Origin: Aurantimonas coralicida_A
Lineage (GTDB): Bacteria > Pseudomonadota > Alphaproteobacteria > Rhizobiales > Rhizobiaceae
Direction: 5' to 3'
Assembly (NCBI RefSeq): GCF_036016755.1
Contig: NZ_JAYXIH010000003.1
Span: 128,228 to 192,227, forward strand
Length of the DNA stretch: 64,000 nucleotides
Of the stretch, positions 43,652 through 52,026 are shown in pieces. The notes under the pieces were generated by a model. The model was not told where the DNA came from, ran no database searches, and was given only the letters and a program-made list of their open reading frames with translations. The translations under genes were made by a program, and so were the position numbers. Position 1 is the first letter of the stretch, and each line of letters starts with the position of its first letter.

Positions 43652-44809
43652 ATGCCTGATTCCAGCGGAGCTTCTGCTTTGCTCCGGGCGGTCAATGCTG
43701 CCGCGCCCGGCGGCAGTCCCGTGGTGCCCGGCAACCGTCCGCTCTGGCTCTATGGTGCCGGCGATCTGGGTAAGCTGGCCCGCAGTCATCTCGATGCGGT
43801 CGGCCAGCCCATCGCAGGCGTTGTCGATCGCAACGCCGAGGCGCATGCAAACGATCCGGCCTGGGCCGGCATCCCGGTGCACGCGCCCGAGACCGTGCCG
43901 AAGGAGGTGAAGGCGAAGGCGTTGCTCGCAATCTCCATCGTCACAAGCCCCTACGCGCCTTTGCACAAAGTGCTCAACGACCAGGGCTGGACCACATGCG
44001 TGCCCGTCTATGACGTGGCCGAGGCGTTCCGCGACAGCCATCCACTGAGCAATGGCTGGTTCGCCTCTCAGCTCTCCGAGCTGGAACTGGAAGAAGCCGG
44101 CCTGGTGCTGGCGGCCTTCGCCGACGATGCTTCCCGGGCGCATTACCTGCGCTTTGCCGCTTGGCGTCTCGGGCGGCAGGAGTGGGACTTCGCAGGTGCC
44201 CCGGTGGTCCCGCGGGAGCGCTTCTTCATCCCCGAGATCAAGGCGGCCCTGCGCCCCGACGAACGCTTCCTCGATGCTGGCGCCCACCATGGCGGCGTGA
44301 CCGCCCGCCTGCTGGCGGAAACCGAAGGTGTCTTCTCGACGGTCTGGGCCGTGGAGCCCGACGAGGCCAGCCGGGCCGGGCTCCGATCCTATGTCGAAGG
44401 GCTTCCTCCGCAGCTGCGGGACCACATCCATGTGGTCGACGCCGTGCTTGGCGCGCGGCGCGAGCCGGTCCGCTTTCATGATGGTCTCGGCTATGCATCG
44501 CAGATCGCCGTTACAGGTCAGGCTCTGCGCTCCAGCGAGCCCTTGGACGACCTGGACCTCGACGTGACATTCATCAAGCTGCATCTGGAGGGGGCGGAGC
44601 TCGCCGCTCTTATCGGCGCGCGGGAGACGTTGCACCGGTGCCGACCGCTCGTCGCGCTGACTGTCTATCACGATGCTGCCGGCCTGATCGAGACGCCGCG
44701 CTGGCTGGTGCGGAACCTGCCCGATTACGCAATTTTCATGCGCACCCATGCCTGGTGCGGCACAGGCGCCGTGCTCTATGCCCTTCCCAAAGAGAGGCTC
44801 GTTCCATGA
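43652..44809 (+). CDS. FkbM family methyltransferase with N-terminal nucleotide-fold domain
   Basis: 385 residues from the ATG at 43652; in-frame ATG 43574 and TTG 43541 are possible, and no start has a good ribosome site. Residues about 30-130 form a Rossmann-like domain (RPLWLYGAGDLGKLARSHLDAVG, then GVVDRN). The FkbM domain (about 195-385) has FLDAGAHHGGVTARLL and VWAVEPDEAS for SAM binding and TFIKLHLEGAELAALIGA, the FkbM hallmark. Such proteins O-methylate sugars or other small targets. It overlaps the next FkbM gene by ATGA. Confidence 0.85.
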   Translation: MPDSSGASALLRAVNAAAPGGSPVVPGNRPLWLYGAGDLGKLARSHLDAVGQPIAGVVDRNAEAHANDPAWAGIPVHAPETVPKEVKAKALLAISIVTSPYAPLHKVLNDQGWTTCVPVYDVAEAFRDSHPLSNGWFASQLSELELEEAGLVLAAFADDASRAHYLRFAAWRLGRQEWDFAGAPVVPRERFFIPEIKAALRPDERFLDAGAHHGGVTARLLAETEGVFSTVWAVEPDEASRAGLRSYVEGLPPQLRDHIHVVDAVLGARREPVRFHDGLGYASQIAVTGQALRSSEPLDDLDLDVTFIKLHLEGAELAALIGARETLHRCRPLVALTVYHDAAGLIETPRWLVRNLPDYAIFMRTHAWCGTGAVLYALPKERLVP

Positions 44810-45531
44810 CCGTATCGGCCGCCGCCAATCGTTTCGTCATGGATCTCGGCATGAACAATGGCGACGACACTGCCTACTATCTCGCCAAGGGGTACGATGT
44901 CGTTGCGCTGGAGGCGAACCCGCGACTCGCCTTCGCCGGTCGCGCACGGTTTGCCCCCGAAATTGCCGCCAAGCGTCTGACGCTCGTCGAAGCCGCAATT
45001 TGGAAGACGTCCGGCATCGTGACCTTCCATGTCAATGACGACAACGATCATTGGAGCAGCATCGAGCCCGGTTGGGCGGGGCGCGACGACACGGCGACCC
45101 ACCCGGTGGAAGTGCCCGCCGTGACTCTCGGCGACCTGTTCAAGCGCCATGGCTCGCCGTTCTACCTGAAGATCGACGTCGAGGGCGTGGACGGGCTGGT
45201 GCTGGACCAATTGCGGGAGCAACCCACCAAGCCTTCCTATGTGAGCGTCGAGGATTGCCGCTTCGGATTCGACTACATCGAAACACTGGCCGCTGCTGGG
45301 TATGACGGCTTCAAGCTGCTGGATCAGTCTACGGTGGGGGAGATGCGGGATACGGAAATCGACTACGACTTTCCCGCGTCATCCTCAGGCCCCTTCGCCG
45401 AGGATGTGCCGGGCCACTGGTTGGCCAAGCGGGAGTTCGTTGACCTCTATGCGAGGACGGTGCGCGACCGGTCGGGGCGCCGACTCGCACCGAGGACAAA
45501 CTGGTGGGATATCCACGCGGCACGGCTCTGA
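44806..45531 (+). CDS. FkbM family methyltransferase
   Basis: 241 residues, ATGA overlap with the previous FkbM gene. FVMDLGMNNGDDTAYYLAKGYDVVALEANP carries the SAM loop and acidic adenosine ligand, and FYLKIDVEGVDGLVLDQL near 120 is the characteristic FkbM core. It lacks the N-terminal domain of its neighbour and has a distinctive C-terminal tail (ending APRTNWWDIH). The two FkbM genes are divergent enough to have separate targets; both probably decorate the island's glycan. No membrane segment. Confidence 0.88.
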   Translation: MTVSAAANRFVMDLGMNNGDDTAYYLAKGYDVVALEANPRLAFAGRARFAPEIAAKRLTLVEAAIWKTSGIVTFHVNDDNDHWSSIEPGWAGRDDTATHPVEVPAVTLGDLFKRHGSPFYLKIDVEGVDGLVLDQLREQPTKPSYVSVEDCRFGFDYIETLAAAGYDGFKLLDQSTVGEMRDTEIDYDFPASSSGPFAEDVPGHWLAKREFVDLYARTVRDRSGRRLAPRTNWWDIHAARL

Positions 45532-46222
45532 AGCCGGGATCGACGCGAACGACCGCGAGCCGTTCGGTCCTGCATCAGAACTTCGTCAGGATGACCGAGC
45601 GCGTAGCCTTCAGCTACAATGGGAGAGAAGATCGCATTCGACCGCCACCGCCATCCCCCCCCCCTCGCGCCAGGAGGGACGGAGGCCGCGCCCATTTGAC
45701 CCGGCCGACCGTAAAACCATGTCTGCCGAACGTCACGCAGGGATACGTCCCCTTTGGTCCGGACGCGAAGGTTCAGCGTCACACCAGCCTGTCATGCGAC
45801 CTGACATCAGGCGCTTGCCGTCGAACTGGGGTCGTCGGCCCCGGTGTCTTTCCCAATCTGTCGTCCGACACGGAGCAGGCAGCGATCGCATCGGAGCCAT
45901 CCGCCATGCCGCCTCCGAAGCGACAGATGTTCCCCTCAGGGGCGGAGCCGTTCTCGCCGGCACTTCCGCCGACCTCGTCATTTTCGCGGTGTTGTTTCGC
46001 AGTCGATTGGACCGGTCCGCTCGGTCCGCGGTACGCCGAAAGGCGATGGACGGGGCGGGGCAAGCCGCGCATGGTGCGGCCATCAGGAGCGGCGACCGGG
46101 TCTGACGATCATGGCAGTAGCGACGCCGTGATGTGTGCCCAACCGCTGATCGCAAGTCGGACGTGGACCATGCCGTGGCTCCAGGCCATCACCGCCCCTC
46201 CAGGACATCGGGAGTCCGACCA
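45532..46222. other. 691-bp gap with no convincing gene; contains a C10 tract
   Basis: Several overlapping frames of 100-240 codons are open here on both strands, but all are low-complexity (Pro/Arg/Ser-rich) and none looks like a protein family. A run of ten C lies at 45655-45664. GGGAG at 46211-46215 is the ribosome site of the next gene. The base composition is like its surroundings, so this may be a decayed gene rather than a large promoter region. Confidence 0.4.
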
Positions 46223-47926
46223 GTGAAAAAGCTGCTCTTCATCATTCCCCCCTATTTCAACGCGAACGACTATCTCGACAAGCATCGCGCGGCCGTGCTG
46301 CCCGCCTTCACGATCCCCTACGGGATCCTGTCGATGGAGGCCTATCTGGTCAAACACTGCGCCCAGCTGGGCGGCATGCGATTGCTGGATCTCAATGTCA
46401 CGCTCAAGCGGCTGGTGGAAACGCGGACGGTCGATGCCCACGAGGCCGTCTTCAATGCCGAACTGCAAGCGGTTCTGGAGGATTTCCAGCCCGATATCGT
46501 GGGGATTTCGGCGCTGTTCAACTCGTCGTTCGGATATATCCAGCGGCTGGTCAAAGTCGCCAAGGATTTCGATCCCGGCATCCTGACGATCGCCGGCGGC
46601 GGGCTGCCTTCGGCGGCCTACAAGTTGATGCTCGACACCTGTCCGGATCTCGATGCCATCTGCAAGGGCGAGGGCGAACTGCCGCTCAAGGCGCTGATCA
46701 ATTCAGACGATCCGGCTGAGGTCATCGCGAACCATCGCGCCTGGGTCGACCGGCCGGCGATTGCCAGGGGCAAGGCGCCGGCCCACGATTTCATCGCCGA
46801 TCTCGACGACATCCCACCGATGAACTATTCGATCATCGATCTCGACAACTACAACCAGCGCGGGATCGACAAGCGCTACACCGACCAGCCGAAGCGGGAA
46901 ATGGCGATCCACACCTCTCGCGGCTGTCCATTCCTGTGCGTGTTTTGCTCCAATCCCTCGCTGCATGGCCGCGATGTCCGCTTCATGTCGGTCGAACGTG
47001 TGGTCGCGGATGCCAGGCGCATGCGCGACGATTTCGGCATGACCGTTCTCATGCTGGAGGACGACCACTTCTTCCATGACAAGGAGCGCGCCAAACGGCT
47101 GCTGCGGGAGCTGGCAAAGCTCGACATCCGCTGCGAGTTTCCCAATGGCGCCGCAGTCTATGCGATCGACGACGACATGGCTGAACTGCTGGCCGCAGCT
47201 GGGGTCTCGGCGGTGGCATTGGCCGTGGAATCGGGGTCTAACCATGTGCTCAACAACATCATCAAGAAGCCGCTGAAGAAGAAACTGATCAGGCCCGCGG
47301 TCGAAGCCTTGCGCAAGCACGGTGTGCGATCGCATGTGTTCATCGTCACCGGCCTGCCCGGCGAGCTTGACGAGCACCGGCAGGAAACGCTGGAGATGCT
47401 GCTGGAAAACGGGTTCGACTGGATCCACGTCTACCTCGCGATCCCGATTTTTGGCAGCCGGCTGTATGATATCTGCGTCGAGAACGGCTATATCGAAAAC
47501 ACCGGCAATGAGAATTTCGTCGCGACCAAATCGGTGATCCGGGCGCCGGGAATCGACCCGGTGAAGCTCGAGGCCTTTGCCTACGAAACCCAGCTTCGGG
47601 TGAATTTCGTCGAGAACTACAACATCAAGATCGGGCGGCATGACATCGCGCTCCACTACATGAAGAACGTCGTCGACAAATATCCCGATCACGGCTTCGG
47701 CCACTTGTACGTTAGCCAGTGCTATGCGGCGCTCGGAGACCAGGAGCTGGCGCTGGAGCATGCGGCCAGCGCACGCACCATCTTCGACACCGACGACTGG
47801 TGGAAAGCCCTCGCTATCAAGCATGGGTGCGACTATCGGCGCATCATCGATGCGGTCGTCGACGAACAGCCGCTGCCGCCAGTGGCTGGTTCGGCCAAGC
47901 CAATCGTGGAAATGGCTTCGGTGTGA
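46223..47926 (+). CDS. B12-binding-type radical SAM protein with C-terminal TPR-like region
   Basis: 567 residues from the GTG at 46223, with GGGAG upstream. The N-terminal 180 residues match the cobalamin-binding fold of class B radical SAM enzymes (KKLLFIIPPYFN, then PDIVGISALFNSSFGYI and ICKGEGELPLKALI), though without an obvious D-x-H-x-x-G motif, so B12 may not be bound. The radical SAM core follows with CPFLCVFC (Cys 235, 239, 242) and VESGSNHVLNNIIKK. The last 130 residues are helical, TPR-like. It ends the intact part of the island. Substrate unknown; C-methylation of a sugar or lipid is possible. Confidence 0.88.
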   Translation: MKKLLFIIPPYFNANDYLDKHRAAVLPAFTIPYGILSMEAYLVKHCAQLGGMRLLDLNVTLKRLVETRTVDAHEAVFNAELQAVLEDFQPDIVGISALFNSSFGYIQRLVKVAKDFDPGILTIAGGGLPSAAYKLMLDTCPDLDAICKGEGELPLKALINSDDPAEVIANHRAWVDRPAIARGKAPAHDFIADLDDIPPMNYSIIDLDNYNQRGIDKRYTDQPKREMAIHTSRGCPFLCVFCSNPSLHGRDVRFMSVERVVADARRMRDDFGMTVLMLEDDHFFHDKERAKRLLRELAKLDIRCEFPNGAAVYAIDDDMAELLAAAGVSAVALAVESGSNHVLNNIIKKPLKKKLIRPAVEALRKHGVRSHVFIVTGLPGELDEHRQETLEMLLENGFDWIHVYLAIPIFGSRLYDICVENGYIENTGNENFVATKSVIRAPGIDPVKLEAFAYETQLRVNFVENYNIKIGRHDIALHYMKNVVDKYPDHGFGHLYVSQCYAALGDQELALEHAASARTIFDTDDWWKALAIKHGCDYRRIIDAVVDEQPLPPVAGSAKPIVEMASV

Positions 47927-48091
47927 TGGCGGCTTTCCTGTCCCCGTATTCCTCGGCCGAAGGAGGATCATGTTACCGTGTCCTGTCCCGCGATCGTCGC
48001 CCCCGGCGCTTCGAGGCGGTCCAGGCATCGCTGCGCAGCCGTAACCCGAAGCTTTCATCTCCTCGCATACTTACGGGTCCGATTGCTGCGC

Positions 48092-48283
48092 ATGGAGGAA
48101 GAGCTGGCGAACGCGCGACAACGGATCAGCCGCCTGATGACGGTGATGGAGCGCGGTCTCATCGAAGCGTTCGATCCCGATCTCGCAGCGAAGCTTTCTG
48201 CGGAAGCAACTCACAATGACGGAGGGCGGGCCGTACCCACTGGGAGTCAGGAATGGTGCAGCCGACAGGGTTCGAACCTGTGA
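48092..48283 (+). pseudogene. coiled-coil fragment, possibly from a serine recombinase
   Basis: An in-frame ATG at 48092 opens about 63 codons. The first 45 (MEEELANARQRISRLMTVME, then RGLIEAFDPDLAAKLSAEA) form a convincing amphipathic coil like the C-terminal part of large serine recombinases. It then runs into the tRNA-like sequence on the opposite strand and stops. No catalytic part is visible upstream. The link to a recombinase is a guess supported by the tRNA relic and IS relics around it. Confidence 0.25.
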
Positions 48284-48332
48284 CCTTCGGCTTCGGAGGG
48301 CGACGCTTCATTCGGCTGACCTACAGGGTCGC
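48254..48332 (-). tRNA. decayed tRNA-Arg(CCG)-like sequence
   Basis: The reverse strand folds partly as a tRNA: an intact T arm (ACAGG-TTCGAAC-CCTGT), an anticodon loop CTCCGAA (anticodon CCG, Arg), and an encoded CCA end. The anticodon stem has one C-C mismatch and the D stem two. The 5' acceptor strand (GCGACCC) pairs poorly with the 3' strand (CGGCTGC). The length is 79 nt instead of 77. So the 3' half is well kept and the 5' half degenerate, as in a pseudogene or in the 3' tRNA copy left at the end of an integrated element. I doubt that it is a working tRNA. Confidence 0.5.
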
Positions 48333-48880
48333 AAACCCGGCCGGCGATGTCGGACCCGCGTCTATCGCAACGTTCGCGCCGAAGATCGAAAACAGTACCG
48401 TCAAGGACCACTTCTGTCCGGATGGTACTTCCGAATTTGGAGCTGATCAATATGGACGAGGCCCGTCACACGGACCGTCAACTCCGATTGCTGCATACCG
48501 ATAGACACCAATAGGATATGATAGATTATTATCTATTTATCAATGCGTTATAGCGTATCGTGGCGTGCCTTCGGATACTGCCGGAGGAGCGAAAATCACT
48601 CCCATTCGATTATTTTTTTCGACCTAAACATCTGTTTTAATTGCACAAAATTTATTTTTAGCCGGCATATACCGTGAGCGAGACCGTCAAAAAGTTAGCC
48701 TCTTGAATTTGCAGGTTTTTTTGGAACGGTGCCGACTTTAAAAATTCTGTTAACTATCGACATCTATCGGCCATTTCACGGGTGTCTTGAACGGCGAAAG
48801 TCGAACGTCACCTTTTAATAAAGTACCGTCAAAACCGACAAACTCAATACGCTCACCTCGATCCTGGATCGATGGATCGC
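48333..48880. other. AT-rich gene-free stretch at the island edge
   Basis: About 550 bp without a credible gene. From about 48500 to 48790 the base composition falls far below the rest of the window, with many A/T runs and a small inverted repeat (ATAGAT-TATT-ATCTAT, 48521-48536). Such tracts are typical of the ends of transferred DNA. Confidence 0.5.
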
Positions 48881-48885
48881 GGGCG

Positions 48886-49056
48886 TTGGTGCGCGAGAAC
48901 TACGCGGACTTCGGGCCAACACTTGCCTGCGAGGAGCTGATTGAGCGCCGCCAGATCGCAGTCAGCAACGAGACGCTACGCAAATGGATGACCGATGCCG
49001 GCCTCTGGATGTCCCGCCGCGAGCGCAAGGTTGCTGTCAGCAACTCGACCCCTACC
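48886..49056 (+). pseudogene. transposase relic (ISNCY-like)
   Basis: The translated segment RALVRENYADFGPTLACEEL, IERRQIAVSNETLRKWMTDAG, LWMSRRERK is the helix-turn-helix part of ISNCY/IS1202-type transposases (usually A.VRERYADFGPTLA.EKL...S.ETLR.WM...GLW..R). It is not preceded by a proper start and becomes unrelated after about 57 residues; the catalytic domain is missing. The relic lies between the AT-rich gap and the last gene of the catabolic cluster and marks the right edge of the island. Confidence 0.6.
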
Positions 49057-49145
49057 GCAGAACCCTCGATGATCGCCGCACCGGTGATGCGGTCCTACAG
49101 TGCTATGAAAGGTGCAGACGCCATCAGCGACGCTACACCGCCGAG

Positions 49146-50800
49146 CTACAGCATCCGTTGGCACACGACCTCGAAGGCGCCCAGCAGTTCGCGCTTCAGA
49201 ACCTTGCCGCTGGGATTGGTGGGCAGTTCGTCGACGAATTCGTAGCGCTTCGGCCGCTTGTAGGACGCCAGATCGTCGCTTGTCCGGCAATAGGCATCGA
49301 TCGCCTCGGCCGACAAGTCGGGATCGCTGCGGACCACCACCGCCGTCACCGTCGCGCCCCACCGATCGTCCGGAAGACCGATCACCGCAGCCTCCCTAAC
49401 CCCCGGACAGCGGTAGAGAACCTCCTCGACCTCGCGCGGATGGATGTTTTCGCCGCCGGAGACGATCATGTCGTCGGCGCGTCCATGAAAGTAGTAAAAC
49501 CCATCGGAATCCTTGGAAAACAGATCACCGGTGTAGACCCAGCCGGCCTTGAGCTTCTTCTGCGTCTCGAACGGCTTGTTCCAGTAGCCACTCATCGCCT
49601 GTGGCCCGCGCACGATCAACTGGCCGATCTCGCCGCTCGCCACCTGCTCGCCCGGCGCCACCTCGCGCGAAGGATCGTCGCGGATCACCCGGCATTCGGT
49701 GATCAAGGTCGGCTTGCCACAGGAGCCGAGCTTGGCGAGAGCGTCGTCCGGGTGGAGAAGCAACGCCAAGCTCGCCTCGGTCATGCCGTAGCCGTTGAAG
49801 ACGCGCGGGCAAAGCTCGGCGAGAACCCGTTCCATCACAGCCGTCGAAATCGCCGAGCCGCCGGTCGTCAAAAGGCGCAGGCTCGATAAGTCGAATTCCT
49901 TGAAACCTGGGTGAAACAGCATCTCCTGGAGCTGCGTCGGGACGGCGAAGAGCGTGGTGATCCGATCCGTCTCGATGGTCGCCAGCGTCTTTTCCACTTC
50001 GTAGCGCCCAAGGACGACGTTGGTGCCGCCCACCATCATGTGCGGTATGAAATAGGCCTGCATGCCACCAACATGATAGAGGGGCGCGATATGGAGGGCG
50101 TTGTCGCGGTGGTTGAGACCATATTCCATCACGCAATTCATCGCGATGGACAGGTCGTTGCCGTGGGTGTGAACCACTCCCTTGGGCTTGCCGGTCGTTC
50201 CGGACGTATAGACCAGAGCCGAGATGTGCGAACCGTCGAGGCTCGGATAGATCTCCTCGCGCTCGTGTGTCTCTTCGGCCAGCGTCTCGAAATGGTGGTG
50301 GCCCCGCGGGATGTTCGCTTCATCGTAGGCACAGCCGATGAAGTCATGGACCGAGCGGATTTGAGCCTGGATCTTCAGCGCGTTCCGGGTGAGATTGCGG
50401 CCATAGATCAGCACCCGCGCGCCCGAATCCTGGATGACGTAGGCCGCCTCGCCCGCCGCCAGCCGATAATTGAGCGGCACGGCGACCGCGCCGAGAAGCT
50501 GGCAGGCGAAATAGGTCGTTACGGAATTTTCCGAGGTGGAGACGTAAAAAGCGACCCTGTCGCTCGCCCTGACGCCGATGTCGGAAAGCGCCTGGGCGAA
50601 TCGGCGGATACGGGCGAACCATTCGGCGTAGGTCCACCGCCGGTTCTCGAAAATGAGGGCCGGATGGCCTGGGTAGCGGTCCACCGACGCTTCGAGCNGG
50701 CGAACCATTCGGCGTAGGTCCACCGCCGGTTCTCGAAAATGAGGGCCGGATGGCCTGGGTAGCGGTCCACCGACGCTTCGAGCATACGGGCGATATTCAC
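49146..50800 (-). CDS. AMP-dependent acyl-CoA synthetase, frame broken by an 86-bp duplication
   Basis: As given, the reading frame from the GTG at 50800 breaks after 34 residues because an 86-bp block is present twice in tandem with an N at the junction (50612-50697 and 50698-50783). Removing one copy leaves 1569 bp, an intact frame of 522 residues beginning MNIARMLEASVDRYPGHP. Family motifs are clear: the P-loop YTSGTTGKPKG near 166, GYGMTEAS near 310, YTGDLF near 400 and the C-terminal lysine region NPSGKVLKRELL. It forms an acyl-adenylate then an acyl-CoA. By context it would activate the carboxylate arising from the quaternary amine, in the way CaiC does for carnitine. Confidence 0.85.
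50612..50783. repeat. 86-bp tandem duplication with ambiguous base, probable assembly artefact
   Basis: Positions 50612-50697 and 50698-50783 are identical except for the N at 50698. Collapsing one copy restores an uninterrupted synthetase frame, so an assembly or gap-filling error is more likely than a real duplication. Confidence 0.85.
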
Positions 50801-50825
50801 TGGGATCGTCTTTCCGTCTTGAACA

Positions 50826-52016
50826 TCAGAGATTCGGCTTGATCGTCGGCATCTCGCGGGCGGCGATCAGGTATTTGCACATCTCGGACGTGCCGCCGAC
50901 GATCGGCAGGGCGCGGGCATCACGGTAGATCTGTTCCGCCCTTCCATACTGCCGGGTGATACCGTCGCCGCCGAGGATCTGTACGGTTCGATCCGCGCAG
51001 AAGGTCGCCGTCTCGGTGGCGACCAGTTTGGCCTGCGCCGCCTCGCGCATCAGCGCCTTTCCGTCGAGGCCGGCGTCATACATTTTGGCAGCCCGGTAGG
51101 TCAGCAATTCCGCGGCGTCGATCCGCCAGCTCATCTCGGCGATCATGTCCCAGATGAGCTGCTTCTGCCCCAGCTTCTGCCCGAAGGCGTCGCGTGTCTC
51201 CGCGTGCTCTCGCGCGATATCGAAGGCCGACCGCGCGACGCCGAGGCTGGAGCCGCCGAGGATGACGCGCTCAAAGTTGAAGGCGCCCAGCATGATACGA
51301 AACCCGCCGCCGACCTCGCCGAGGAGGTTTTCCTCCGGCACGCGCACGCCGTCGAGCGCGACCTCGCCGACAACGCAGCCGCGCCGCCCCATGAAGTCGT
51401 AGCTGCGTGGGAAGGAAAGACCGGGCGCATCCGCCGGCACGGCGATCGCGGACATCCCCTTCTGCGGCGCCACGCTGGGATCGCTGATCCCCCAGACGAC
51501 GTAGATGTCGGCTTTGCCGGCATTGGAGATGTAGCGCTTGAAGCCGTCGATGACCCATTCGCTCGCCGCCTCGTCGAAGCGGATCGTCGTCTCCATGCCG
51601 GCACTGTCGGAACCGACATTCTTCTCGGTCATGCAGATCGAGCCGACGGCTCGGCCCTCCAGAATCGGCAGCAGATAACGCTTACGGATATCCGGCCGTG
51701 CGTGACGATGAAGCGGAAAGGCGCAGGACAGCGCCGTCGCGATCGTCGTCTCGAAGGCGTAGTTGAGCGCCGCCGCCTCCTCGGACACGATGGTGGCGTG
51801 GGTCAATCCGGAAGCGGAAAGTTCGCCACGATACAGGTCGGCGAACATCAGCTTCATGTAGCCGGCCTCGCCGAGCGCCCGAACGGCTTGTTTCACCGCT
51901 TCCCAGTCCTGCCGGCTCTCGATGGCATCGGCGCGCGGGGCGAGTTCCTCCGCGAAAAACCGCCGGATCTCATCCCGAAAGCCGCGATCCTCGTCGGTCA
52001 GAAGGAAATCGCGCAT
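50826..52016 (-). CDS. acyl-CoA dehydrogenase (CaiA-like by context)
   Basis: 396 residues from the ATG at 52016. Standard three-domain acyl-CoA dehydrogenase: the helical N-domain, ICMTEKNVGSDSAGMETT (FAD/substrate loop) near 130, and the C-domain with TRDAFGQKLGQKQLIWDMIAEM and QILGGDGITRQYGRAEQIYRDARALPI, ending VGGTSEMCKYLIA. The position that usually holds the catalytic Glu (YEGTSE in many members) reads VGGTSE, so the base may be elsewhere, as in isovaleryl- or crotonobetainyl-type enzymes. The substrate is unknown; pairing with the CoA synthetase 25 bp downstream suggests they act in sequence. Confidence 0.88.
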   Translation of the reverse strand: MRDFLLTDEDRGFRDEIRRFFAEELAPRADAIESRQDWEAVKQAVRALGEAGYMKLMFADLYRGELSASGLTHATIVSEEAAALNYAFETTIATALSCAFPLHRHARPDIRKRYLLPILEGRAVGSICMTEKNVGSDSAGMETTIRFDEAASEWVIDGFKRYISNAGKADIYVVWGISDPSVAPQKGMSAIAVPADAPGLSFPRSYDFMGRRGCVVGEVALDGVRVPEENLLGEVGGGFRIMLGAFNFERVILGGSSLGVARSAFDIAREHAETRDAFGQKLGQKQLIWDMIAEMSWRIDAAELLTYRAAKMYDAGLDGKALMREAAQAKLVATETATFCADRTVQILGGDGITRQYGRAEQIYRDARALPIVGGTSEMCKYLIAAREMPTIKPNL

Positions 52017-52026
52017 CCTATGCTCC

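Noticed and set aside
45504..46226. A 240-codon plus-strand frame in the gap before the radical SAM gene
   Set aside because: It overlaps the end of the FkbM gene in another frame and is low-complexity Pro/Ser/Arg-rich, with no start signal or domain.
46223..46780. Methylmalonyl-CoA mutase-like B12 domain in the radical SAM protein
   Set aside because: The fold pattern fits class B radical SAM proteins, and the whole gene continues into the Cys-x3-Cys-x2-Cys core.
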